A DNA stretch of 64,000 nt, from the NCBI GenBank assembly GCA_021777555.1, contig JAJYDK010000003.1, positions 62,001 through 126,000 on the forward strand, given 5' to 3'. The first letter of the stretch is position 1; every line of letters begins with the position of its first letter. Made by a program: the position numbers and the translations under genes. The notes under the pieces were generated by a model. The model saw only the letters and a program-made list of their open reading frames with translations, had not been told where the DNA came from and made no database searches. This DNA is from Pseudomonadota bacterium. Its GTDB lineage: Bacteria > Pseudomonadota > Gammaproteobacteria > Steroidobacterales > Steroidobacteraceae. Shown one piece after another: positions 35,857 to 43,809 of the stretch.

Positions 35857-36756
35857 TCAGCGTATTTTCAGCCGCTCGCGCGCCTGGGCGGGCGAGAGGA
35901 TGCGGGCCCCCATGGCCTCGATGATGGTGCGCGCCCGCTCGACGAGTTGCGCGTTGCTCGCATAGACGCCGCGGCTGAGGTAGAGATTGTCCTCGAGCCC
36001 CACCCGGACATTGCCGCCGAGCAGGATGGATTGGGCCACCCAGGGCATCTGCATGCGGCTGATGGCAAATGACGTCCAGATGGCGTCGGCCGGCAGGGTG
36101 TTGACCATGGCCAGCAGATGGCCGACGTCGGCTGGCACTCCGTACGGGATGCCCGCGCACAGCTGGATGAGCGCGGGCGCGGGGATCAGGCCCTCCTCGA
36201 TCATCTTGCGCACGAACCAGAGGTTCCCGGTATCGAATACTTCGAGCTCGGGCTTCACACCGAGGTCGCGCAGTATGGCGGCGCCGCGCCGCAGATAGTC
36301 CGGAGTCGACACGTATGCGCGGTTGCCATCGCCGAAGTTGAGGCTCCCGCAGTCCAGGGTGGCGATGTCGGGACGGTACAGCCCCTCGTGACAAAGATCG
36401 ATCACGTGCTGCATGCGCCGCTCCTGGCTGACGAAATCGGTGCCCGGCGCGGGAGTGTCGTCGAGGCCGTGCTCGCCGACGCAGATGTAGCCACCCATGC
36501 CGCACGTCAGGTTGACGATCACATCAACACCGCTTTCGCGGATGCGCTTGACCACCTCGCGGTAGTGGCGAGTCTCCATGCTGAAGGCGCCGGTGTCGGG
36601 GTCGCGCACGTGGATGTGCACGATGGCCGCGCCGGCTCTGGCGGCGTCGACGGCGGTTGCGGCGATCTGTTCCGGGGTGACCGCGCAATGGGGGCTCTTG
36701 GTGACCTTGGTGTCGTCGCCCGTCACGGCGCAAGTGATGATGACGTCGTGGTTCAT
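35857..36756 (-). CDS. Beta-keto acid cleavage enzyme (BKACE; candidate dehydrocarnitine cleavage enzyme)
   Basis: A 299-residue TIM-barrel enzyme of the DUF849/BKACE family. Marks are VIITCAVTGD at the N-terminus, the metal-binding HIHVRDPDTG near residue 46, and PELEVFDTGNLWFV. In carnitine users this family condenses 3-dehydrocarnitine with acetyl-CoA to give betainyl-CoA and acetoacetate. The thioesterase directly downstream and the dehydrogenase at 27.96 kb support that substrate. ATG with a GAGG site. It is first in a run of five genes. Confidence 0.9.
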   Translation of the reverse strand: MNHDVIITCAVTGDDTKVTKSPHCAVTPEQIAATAVDAARAGAAIVHIHVRDPDTGAFSMETRHYREVVKRIRESGVDVIVNLTCGMGGYICVGEHGLDDTPAPGTDFVSQERRMQHVIDLCHEGLYRPDIATLDCGSLNFGDGNRAYVSTPDYLRRGAAILRDLGVKPELEVFDTGNLWFVRKMIEEGLIPAPALIQLCAGIPYGVPADVGHLLAMVNTLPADAIWTSFAISRMQMPWVAQSILLGGNVRVGLEDNLYLSRGVYASNAQLVERARTIIEAMGARILSPAQARERLKIR

Positions 36757-36792
36757 GATGCAAGACCTCGCGGTGGCCCCCAGCGGCTTTAA

Positions 36793-36813
36793 ATATTATT
36801 GACATGATAATAT
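36793..36813. promoter_or_regulatory. AT-rich inverted repeat operator, copy 4 (BKACE operon promoter)
   Basis: ATATTAT-N7-ATAATAT with perfect 7-bp arms, 37 bp upstream of the BKACE start. It is the best of the four copies in the locus. Confidence 0.65.
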
Positions 36814-36909
36814 AGACCGCGAAATTGGGAGCTGCAATAGGCGCAGGGGCGGGGAGCAGCCCCGGGGCGCCCGGAGCGGCGCCGTGATCGGAGGGGGCGA
36901 GCGGCGGTC

Positions 36910-37116
36910 TCAGTCGGCCGTGTGCGTGACGGTGCGGCTCGACGGGCGGGCGGCGCGCGCCTTGCGCTCATCCCGCAGCATGCGCCGGTAGTCGGTCGGC
37001 TGGCTGGTCTTGATCATGGACTTCCAGCCCTCGGCCTTCACGAAATCGAGCTTTGCGCTGACGGTATCGGCGAAGGAGGTGAGGCCGATCGGTTGCCAGC
37101 CGTCGTAGCCGGTCAT
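36910..37116 (-). CDS. Small hypothetical protein
   Basis: A possible 68-residue protein starting MTGYDGWQPIGLTSF. It is rich in Lys, Asp, Phe, Tyr and Trp, unlike the Arg/Ala/Pro-rich shadows typical of this genome, so it may be real. The C-terminus is basic. No ribosome site or family is seen. It fills most of the 440-bp space between the BKACE promoter and glgB; the rest of that space shows nothing. Confidence 0.4.
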   Translation of the reverse strand: MTGYDGWQPIGLTSFADTVSAKLDFVKAEGWKSMIKTSQPTDYRRMLRDERKARAARPSSRTVTHTAD

Positions 37117-37198
37117 GCGGGTATTGCGGGGGGACGGGCTTGCCGGCCTACGCCTCGAAACGGGTCCCGACCCCGTCGGTCGACGGCGACGCGGCTGC

Positions 37199-39094
37199 TC
37201 AGCCCGGCACCAGCACGAGCACGGCAAGCGGCGGCAGATGCAGGGTGAGCGAGTGCGGTCGCCCGTGGGAGGGCGCATCGTCCGCCTGGACACTCCCGAG
37301 GTTGCCGATGCCGCTGCCGCCGTACTCGGCGGCGTCGCTGTTCAGGCGCTCCACCCAGCGGCCACCCAGCGGTACGCCCACGCGATAGCCATCACGCGGC
37401 ACGGGCGTGAAATTGCAGGCGATGAGAACCCAGTCGCCGCCTTCTCGAGCGCGGCGCAGGTACACGATGACACTTTCGTCGGCGTTTTCGCAGTCGACCC
37501 ACTCGAACCCCTCGGGACTGAAGTCGAGCTGGTGCAGCGCCGCAGACGAGCGGTACAACGCATTCAGGTCCCGGACCCATTTGCGCAGCCCCGCATGCGG
37601 GGCGTACTGCAGCAGGTGCCATTCGAGGCCTTCCTCGTGCCGCCACTCGCTCCACTGGCCGAATTCCCCACCCATGAACAGCAGTTTCTTGCCCGGATGG
37701 GTCCAGAGGTAACCGTAGAGCAGCCGCAGGCCGGCGAAACGCTGCCACTCGTCGCCCGCCATCTTGCCGAGGAGCGACCCCTTGCCGTGCACGACCTCGT
37801 CGTGCGAGAGCGGCAGCACGAAATTCTCGTTGAAGGCGTACCAGAGACTGAAGGTGATCCTGCTGTGTTGGAACTTGCGGTACACGGGGTCGGCCGACAG
37901 GTACTTCAGCGTGTCGTGCATCCAGCCCATGTTCCATTTCATGCCGAATCCGAGTCCGCCCAGGTGGACGGGCCGGGAGACCATCGGCCAGGCGGTGGAT
38001 TCCTCGGCGATGGTCTGCGTGTCGGGGTGATCGCGGTAGACGGCGAGGTTGAGCTGTTTCAAGAACTCCACCGCCTCCAGATTCTCGTTGCCGCCGAAGC
38101 GGTTCGGAATCCATTCGCCGTCGCGCCGCGCATAGTCGAGGTACAGCATGGAGGCCACCGCGTCCACCCGCAGCGCATCGATGTGATACCTCTCCAGCCA
38201 GAACAGCGCGTTGCTCAAGAGGAAATTGCGCACCTCCGCGCGGCCGTAGTTGAAGATCGAGCTGTTCCAGTCGGGGTGATGGCCCTGGCGCGGATCGGCG
38301 TGCTCATAGAGATGCGTGCCGTCGAAATAGGCCAGACCGTGCTGGTCGGAGGGAAAGTGTGATGGCACCCAGTCGAGAATCACGCCGATTCCGCGCCGAT
38401 GCAGGTAATCGACGAAGTACATGAAATCCTGCGGCGTGCCGTAGCGGGAGGTCGGGGCGAAGTAGCCCGTGACCTGGTAACCCCAGGAGCCGTAGAATGG
38501 ATGTTCCATGACCGGCAGAAGCTCGACATGGGTGAAGCCCATGTCGGTCACATGGTCGGCCACCGCGTGCGCGAGCTCGCGGTAGGTGAGCCAGCCTCGC
38601 CCGTCCTGCTGGTTCCGCATGAACGATCCCAGGTGCAGCTCGTAGATCGACCAGGGCGCATCCAGGGCATTCGCACTGGCGCGCGAGGCGAGCCACTGCC
38701 CATCGCCCCACTCGTAGGCGAGATCCCACACGACCGAGGCGGTACGCGGCGGCTGCTCGCAGTGAAACGCGAATGGATCGCTCTTTGCAACAGTGTAGTC
38801 TCCCAGGCGGGAGACTATGTGATACTTGTAGAGCGTCCCGGGACCGATGTCCGGGACGAAGGTTTCCCATATTCCGGAGGAGTCCTGGCGCGGTGCGAGC
38901 GGGTGAGTGGCGGGGGTCCAGCCGTTGAAATCCCCGATCAGCGAGACCGAGGCGGCGTTCGGCGCCCACACTGCGAAGCATGTGCCGGCCGGGCGGCCCT
39001 GCTCCGCCGGCAGCGAGTGCGCGCCGAGTCTCTCGTAGGCCCGTCCATGCGTACCCTCGCGGAAGAGGTAAATGTCGTGTTCGGTCAGCAGCAC
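37199..39094 (-). CDS. glgB: 1,4-alpha-glucan branching enzyme (GH13)
   Basis: A 631-residue enzyme that makes alpha-1,6 branches in glycogen. It has an N-terminal CBM48 region ([22 protein letters not shown]), then the GH13 barrel with [15 protein letters not shown] (nucleophile Asp near residue 310), AEEST (acid Glu near 364) and [15 protein letters not shown] (transition-state Asp near 430). It is the short form, without the extra N1 domain of E. coli GlgB. The start is GTG. No other glycogen genes are nearby. A glycerophosphodiesterase gene diverges only 29 bp away. Confidence 0.96.
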   Translation of the reverse strand: MLLTEHDIYLFREGTHGRAYERLGAHSLPAEQGRPAGTCFAVWAPNAASVSLIGDFNGWTPATHPLAPRQDSSGIWETFVPDIGPGTLYKYHIVSRLGDYTVAKSDPFAFHCEQPPRTASVVWDLAYEWGDGQWLASRASANALDAPWSIYELHLGSFMRNQQDGRGWLTYRELAHAVADHVTDMGFTHVELLPVMEHPFYGSWGYQVTGYFAPTSRYGTPQDFMYFVDYLHRRGIGVILDWVPSHFPSDQHGLAYFDGTHLYEHADPRQGHHPDWNSSIFNYGRAEVRNFLLSNALFWLERYHIDALRVDAVASMLYLDYARRDGEWIPNRFGGNENLEAVEFLKQLNLAVYRDHPDTQTIAEESTAWPMVSRPVHLGGLGFGMKWNMGWMHDTLKYLSADPVYRKFQHSRITFSLWYAFNENFVLPLSHDEVVHGKGSLLGKMAGDEWQRFAGLRLLYGYLWTHPGKKLLFMGGEFGQWSEWRHEEGLEWHLLQYAPHAGLRKWVRDLNALYRSSAALHQLDFSPEGFEWVDCENADESVIVYLRRAREGGDWVLIACNFTPVPRDGYRVGVPLGGRWVERLNSDAAEYGGSGIGNLGSVQADDAPSHGRPHSLTLHLPPLAVLVLVPG

Positions 39095-39123
39095 TCGGGC
39101 AGTGTACCAACTACCGCGGCCGC

Positions 39124-40170
39124 ATGCCGAAGCCGGTTGTCATAGGTCATCGCGGCGCGAGCGGTTATCGGCCGGAGCATACCCTGGCGGCGTATCGGCT
39201 TGCGCTCGAGCAGGGAGCCGACGCCCTGGAGCCGGACCTGGTCATGACCCGGGACGGGGTGCTGGTGGCCCGTCACGAAAACGAGCTCGGCGGTACGACG
39301 GATGTTGCGCGGCACGCGCGCTTTGCATCCCGGCGCACCACCAAGATCATCGACGCAGAGGCGGTCACGGGCTGGTTCACCGAGGACTTCACTCTGGAGG
39401 AGCTGAAGACCCTGCGCGCGCGCGAGCGCATCCCGGACCTGAGGCCTGGGGGCCGCCGTTTCGACGGGCTGTTCGAGATCGCCACGTTCGAGGAGATCCT
39501 CCTGCTGCGGCAGGAGGTTGAGCGGCAGCGGCGCCAACTCGCGCCCGGCCGCACTCCCGAGCCGATCGAGCTGTATCCCGAGATCAAGCATCCGAGTTAC
39601 TTCGCCTCAGTGGGTCTGGCCATGGCGGAGCCGCTCATCGCGACGCTCGAGCGCCACGATTGCCGGGGACTCGAGGCCGGCGTGTTCCTGCAGTCATTCG
39701 AGACCGCCATCCTGAGGACCTTGAGCCGACTCACCCGCCTGCCGCGGATACAGCTCATCGAGGCCGAGGGCGCGCCATTCGATCTGGCCCGCTCGGGCGA
39801 TGCCCGCTCCTTCGACGATCTGCTGACTCCACGGGGTCTTGCGGAAATCGCCACCTATGCCGTAGGCGTGGGGCCCGCGAAATCGCGAGTCATTCCTCGA
39901 GATGCGCAGGACGCGCTCGCCCCGCCGACCTCGCTCATCGCCGACGCACATGCTGCGGGACTGCAGGTCATTCCCTGGACTTTCCGCGCCGAAAATGTCT
40001 TTCTCCCCGCCCCGCTGCGCTCTTCGGACAAGGCTGCGGACCGCGGCGACCTGGACGGCGAGCTGCGCTGCTTTCTCGAATCCGGAATCGACGGGTTCTT
40101 TACCGATCAGCCCGACATCGGTGTGCGCGCACGGGACGCCTTCCTCGGCTCGCGGCCCGGTTCAGCTTGA
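39124..40170 (+). CDS. Glycerophosphodiester phosphodiesterase (GDPD family)
   Basis: A 348-residue enzyme that cleaves glycerophosphodiesters to glycerol-3-phosphate and an alcohol. Core motifs are [15 protein letters not shown] (catalytic His, substrate Arg), [19 protein letters not shown] (metal-binding Glu and Asp, second His), ELYPEIKHP and [11 protein letters not shown]. It is GlpQ-like in layout but has no signal peptide, so it should be cytoplasmic. The start [11 protein letters not shown] leaves little room for a promoter in the 29-bp divergent gap. Confidence 0.93.
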   Translation: MPKPVVIGHRGASGYRPEHTLAAYRLALEQGADALEPDLVMTRDGVLVARHENELGGTTDVARHARFASRRTTKIIDAEAVTGWFTEDFTLEELKTLRARERIPDLRPGGRRFDGLFEIATFEEILLLRQEVERQRRQLAPGRTPEPIELYPEIKHPSYFASVGLAMAEPLIATLERHDCRGLEAGVFLQSFETAILRTLSRLTRLPRIQLIEAEGAPFDLARSGDARSFDDLLTPRGLAEIATYAVGVGPAKSRVIPRDAQDALAPPTSLIADAHAAGLQVIPWTFRAENVFLPAPLRSSDKAADRGDLDGELRCFLESGIDGFFTDQPDIGVRARDAFLGSRPGSA

Positions 40171-40252
40171 ACTCAGGCTGGCGGCCGCACCATACGCCGT
40201 CCATCCCAATGGGTCGGATGCTTTATACTCGCCGATTGGGAGAGATAGGCCC

Positions 40253-40552
40253 ATGACCGAAATCGCTGATACCTTCGATTCTGCATTCACCAAGGCCGTC
40301 GATCTGGGCAATCGGATGGCGGATAAGGACCGTGACGCCGACCTGTGGGACATCGCCGACGGACTGCTCGCGGGCGCGCTGCAATACTGGCTCTATTCGC
40401 GCCAGCCCTGCGGCGATCCACGCTGCCAGGACTGCATGCCCATCAGTACGGCCGAGGGACGCATGGCGGAACTGAAGCGCCTGATCGAACAGCTCGCCGC
40501 CGAGAGCGAGTACTTCCATACCCCGACCGATTCGAACGCGGGCCGCGCCTGA
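40253..40552 (+). CDS. Conserved-looking small hypothetical protein with CxxxxCxxC
   Basis: A 99-residue acidic, helical protein with GALQYWLYSRQP followed by CGDPRCQDCMP, a possible metal-binding Cys cluster. GGGAGA precedes the ATG, and a TATACT -10-like box lies about 30 bp upstream. The family is not recognised. It is first in a co-directional run with the flavoprotein and tesB genes. Confidence 0.7.
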   Translation: MTEIADTFDSAFTKAVDLGNRMADKDRDADLWDIADGLLAGALQYWLYSRQPCGDPRCQDCMPISTAEGRMAELKRLIEQLAAESEYFHTPTDSNAGRA

Positions 40553-40641
40553 GCCTGCCCGCCCCCGGTTCCAGGGGGTCCGTTCACTGCCGAAGTACCT
40601 CGCGTAAGATGGCACCTTTGCATCCGAGAAGGGGAGGCTGA

Positions 40642-41703
40642 GTGACCCAGATCGATCTCGAGCCCGGCACACGCGCCGGTGGGCCCATCGATGCCGAGGT
40701 GGTGATCGTCGGGGCCGGACCCTGTGGCCTCTTTCAGGTCTTCGAGCTGGGATTGCTCGGGATCGGCGCACATGTGGTCGATTCACTCGCCCACCCTGGG
40801 GGGCAGTGTACGGAGCTCTATCCCGAGAAGCCCATCTACGACATCCCGGCCTTGCCGGTGTGCGGCGCTCAGGAGCTGATCGATCGGCTCATGGAGCAGA
40901 TCAAGCCCTTCAAGCCGCGGTTTCACCTCGGCCAAGAGGTGGTCGAATTCTCACGCCGCGACGACGGACGCTTTACCGTGGCGACTGCTGCAGGAACCCG
41001 CTTCAACGCTGGCGCCGTCGTCATCGCGGCGGGCGTCGGATCGTTCCAGCCCCGGCGGCTCGGCCTGGAGGGGGGCGAGGCTTTCGAGGGCGGAGCGATC
41101 CAGTACCGCGTCAAGGACGCCGCAGCGCTCGAGGGTCAGCGGATCGTCATCTTCGGAGGCGGAGACTCCGCACTCGATTGGACGCTGGAGCTGGCATCGC
41201 GGGTCAAGAGCCTGGCCCTGGTGCACCGGCGCGCTGAGTTTCGTGCGGCCCCCGCTTCGGTCGCCAAGATGAAGGAACTGGTGGCCGCCGGAAGCATGCG
41301 CTGCCATGAGGCGTTGCCGCACTCGCTGTTGATTCAGGACGGGGTGCTGCGCGGCGTCAACATCAAGACCCCCGCCGGCCTCGAGGCGCTCGAGGCCGAG
41401 CAGTTGCTGGTATTCTTTGGCCTTCATCCCAAGCTCGGACCCATCGCCGAGTGGGGACTCGAACTCGAGAAGAAGGCCCTCAAGGTGGATACGGAGAAGT
41501 TTCAGACGAGCCTTCCAGGGGTATTCGCCGTGGGTGACATCAATACCTACCCGGGCAAGAAGAAGCTCATCCTCTCGGGTTTCCATGAGGCGGCGCTGGC
41601 CGCGTTCGGCATCCAGCATCACCTGCATCCCGAGAAGCGTCAGTTCCTGCAGTACACGACCACCAGCCCCGTCATGCACCAGCGCCTGGGCGTGCCGGAT
41701 TGA
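40642..41703 (+). CDS. Ferredoxin/flavodoxin-NADP+ reductase, thioredoxin-reductase-like (YumC type)
   Basis: A 353-residue FAD/NADPH flavoprotein. The FAD motif is VIVGAGPCGLFQVFELG, the NADPH motif IVIFGGGDSALDWTLEL, and the C-terminal FAD motif GVFAVGDINTYPGKKKLI. There is no CxxC redox pair between the two nucleotide domains, which separates it from true thioredoxin reductase and fits YumC-type ferredoxin-NADP reductase. The GTG start follows GGGGAGG. Confidence 0.9.
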   Translation: MTQIDLEPGTRAGGPIDAEVVIVGAGPCGLFQVFELGLLGIGAHVVDSLAHPGGQCTELYPEKPIYDIPALPVCGAQELIDRLMEQIKPFKPRFHLGQEVVEFSRRDDGRFTVATAAGTRFNAGAVVIAAGVGSFQPRRLGLEGGEAFEGGAIQYRVKDAAALEGQRIVIFGGGDSALDWTLELASRVKSLALVHRRAEFRAAPASVAKMKELVAAGSMRCHEALPHSLLIQDGVLRGVNIKTPAGLEALEAEQLLVFFGLHPKLGPIAEWGLELEKKALKVDTEKFQTSLPGVFAVGDINTYPGKKKLILSGFHEAALAAFGIQHHLHPEKRQFLQYTTTSPVMHQRLGVPD

Positions 41704-41732
41704 CGCCCCAAGCGCCACCCCAGGAGCCTTGC

Positions 41733-42599
41733 ATGGATCCCCGCCTCGCCGACCTCATCAAGCTTCTCGACCTGGAGCCGCTCGAGGTGAACCTGTTCCG
41801 CGGCGAGAGCCGCGACATCGGCAGCCCGCAGGTGTTCGGCGGCCAGGTGCTCGGCCAGGCGCTCACCGCCGCGGCGGCCACCGTGGAAGGGCGCACCGTG
41901 CATTCGCTGCACGCGTATTTCCTGCGCCGCGGGGATTTCAACGCCCCGATCGTGTACCAGGTGGACCGCAGCCTCGATGGGCACTCGTTCTGCAATCGTC
42001 GCGTGGTGGCCATCCAGCACGGCGCGCCCATCTTCAACATGGCGGCTTCCTTCCAGATCGTGGAGGAGGGATTCGATCATCAGATGGAGATGCCGCCGGT
42101 GCCGGCTCCGGAGACGCTGCCCGATTCGAGCCGCCCGCCGCAGGAGATGCTGGCCCGGCTGCCCGAGGGCGTGCGGCGCTTCCTCGAGCGGCCGCGCCCC
42201 TTCGAGTTCCGTCTGGTGCAGCCCATGGAGTTTCTGAGCCAGCGCAAGGCGCCGCCGGCGCGGCAGGTCTGGTTCCGGGCGGTGGACAAGCTCCCGGACG
42301 ATGAGGGCCTGCACCGGCGCCTGCTCGCCTATCTGTCGGATTACTTCCTGCTCGATACCGCGACGCTGCCTCACGGCCTGCCCTCATTCAGCGGCAGGCT
42401 CGTGATGGCGAGCATCGATCACGCCATGTGGTTTCATCGTGAACTGCGCGTCGACGAGTGGCTGCTCTATGCGGTGGAGAGCCCGAGCGCCTCCGGCGCG
42501 AGGGGCTTTGCGCGTGCCGGTGTGTATGCCCGGGACGGGCGGCTCGTGGCCAGCACCGCGCAGGAGGGGTTGGTGCGCCTGCGAAAGGAATCCCGCTAG
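41733..42599 (+). CDS. tesB: Acyl-CoA thioesterase II
   Basis: A 288-residue double hot-dog thioesterase that hydrolyses medium- and long-chain acyl-CoA. Motifs are FRGESRDIGSPQVFGGQVLGQAL, SLHAYFLRRGD near residue 57, and SIDHAMWFHRELRVDEWLLY near residue 228 in the second hot-dog. The start MDPRLADLIKLLDLE has AGGAG 7 bp upstream. It lies 29 bp after the flavoprotein gene. Confidence 0.95.
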   Translation: MDPRLADLIKLLDLEPLEVNLFRGESRDIGSPQVFGGQVLGQALTAAAATVEGRTVHSLHAYFLRRGDFNAPIVYQVDRSLDGHSFCNRRVVAIQHGAPIFNMAASFQIVEEGFDHQMEMPPVPAPETLPDSSRPPQEMLARLPEGVRRFLERPRPFEFRLVQPMEFLSQRKAPPARQVWFRAVDKLPDDEGLHRRLLAYLSDYFLLDTATLPHGLPSFSGRLVMASIDHAMWFHRELRVDEWLLYAVESPSASGARGFARAGVYARDGRLVASTAQEGLVRLRKESR

Positions 42600-42622
42600 C
42601 GCTCCGCGAGAAGGCGGCATGC

Positions 42623-42656
42623 CCTTCGGTGCGTCTCGACGGAGACGCACCGAAGG
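42623..42656. terminator. Perfect 15-bp hairpin between convergent genes
   Basis: CCTTCGGTGCGTCTC, a 4-base loop GACG, then the exact reverse complement. It sits between the ends of tesB and the convergent membrane-protein gene. No T-run follows on either strand, so it may be a weak two-way terminator or an RNA-protecting hairpin. Confidence 0.55.
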
Positions 42657-42661
42657 TAAGT

Positions 42662-43225
42662 TCATGCGTGCCGCTCGGATCCGAGCTCGCGCAGAGAATG
42701 GGCGAGGGGTGCGGTATGCGGCTTCAGCGCCCGCACCACCAGCAGACCGGCGAACGTCGCTCCGTTGAGCGCCAGGACCTGGCCCAGGATGGCCGGACTG
42801 AAGGCTTCCCTCGTCATGGCGCCGGCCGCGAGGCTCGTCGCCCAGAGAAGGGCCTCGTACAGCACGAAGGCGCCGGTGAACGCGGCTACCACGCCTGTGG
42901 CGCCCGCAAGGCGCCGGGCCACGATTCCGACCGCCCAGGTCGTCATGAGAATCGCCACCCCGACGGCGGCGGCCCACCCGAATCCGGTCACCGTCATCGG
43001 GTAATGCCATGCGGTGAATCCGACGAGCTCATCGACGAGCCAGACGGCCCCAACGAACAACAGCGCCTCCCCGCGCCTCTGGCGCAGGCCGCAGATCGCC
43101 GCGAACGCGATCAACGGGACATCGCAGCCCAGGCCGAGCGTGAAGACCAGGCTGGCCCCGATGAACGCCGCCAACCAGGCGAGACGTGTGCGCAGAGGTG
43201 CATGAGATGGATCGAGTGTTTTCAT
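42662..43225 (-). CDS. Integral membrane protein of unknown function
   Basis: About 187 residues with five or six hydrophobic segments (LAWLAAFIGASLVFTLGLG; AALLFVGAVWLVDELVGF; AAAVGVAILMTTWAVGIVAR). A longer reading from 43330 exists, but its extra N-terminus does not look like protein. The gene is divergent from the cobalamin riboswitch, so it is not controlled by it. The 165 bp between the two (43226-43390) show nothing clear. Confidence 0.65.
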   Translation of the reverse strand: MKTLDPSHAPLRTRLAWLAAFIGASLVFTLGLGCDVPLIAFAAICGLRQRRGEALLFVGAVWLVDELVGFTAWHYPMTVTGFGWAAAVGVAILMTTWAVGIVARRLAGATGVVAAFTGAFVLYEALLWATSLAAGAMTREAFSPAILGQVLALNGATFAGLLVVRALKPHTAPLAHSLRELGSERHA

Positions 43226-43390
43226 GATGTCTCGCTCGAGCGTTGTATGCGGGTTGTCAGTGGTCGTCGAAATTGCACGCCGGGCCTTCTTCCGATCGCG
43301 CGGCGCGGCAGGAGGGGACATTATATACACCGTGCGCGCCGAAGCGGCAGCCGGGATTGACAGCGACTCGCGGCTCCCCTATGTTGCCGC

Positions 43391-43592
43391 CGCCAGCGGT
43401 GCCTGCCTCAAGGGGCGGGCTTAATAGGGAATCCGGTGACGCTTCAACGCGAAGCCAATCCGGAGCTGTCCCGCAGCGGTAGCCGGGAACGACCGATGCC
43501 AAGGCACTGGGCCTCGAGCCTGGGAAGCGGCATCCAGTAGACCGAAGCGCCTTCGAGCGCTTCAGGCCCGGGAGCCCGAAGACCTGCCGCGG
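43391..43592 (+). ncRNA. Cobalamin (B12) riboswitch
   Basis: Conserved elements of the AdoCbl/B12 element appear in order: AATAGGGAATCCGGTG, then AATCCGGAGCTGTCCCGC with AGCGGTAGCC (B12 box), CACTGG, GGGAAG, and the closing CGAAGACCTGCC. It lies about 218 nt before the BtuB-like receptor gene. High B12 should reduce its expression. GC-rich hairpins between 43593 and 43809 could be the expression platform. Confidence 0.92.
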
Positions 43593-43809
43593 CCATCGCG
43601 CGATGCGCGGTGCACGGCTATCGGGCTCTCGTGGTTGGAGCGGCCGGGACGGTGGAGCCTCGCGGGCTGCGCCGCTCTCCGTCCTCCTCCCCTCGCGAAG
43701 TCCTTGCAGGGGAATTGCAGATCAAATGACACCGAGCTTCGAGCGGAAACGCATTCCGCCGTGCCGCCCAGCCGCTGTTGAGAGCCGCGATGATCATGCG
43801 CATCGCTCG

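Noticed and set aside
40642-41703. Thioredoxin reductase
   Set aside because: The redox-active CxxC pair is absent, so a ferredoxin/flavodoxin-NADP reductase is more likely.
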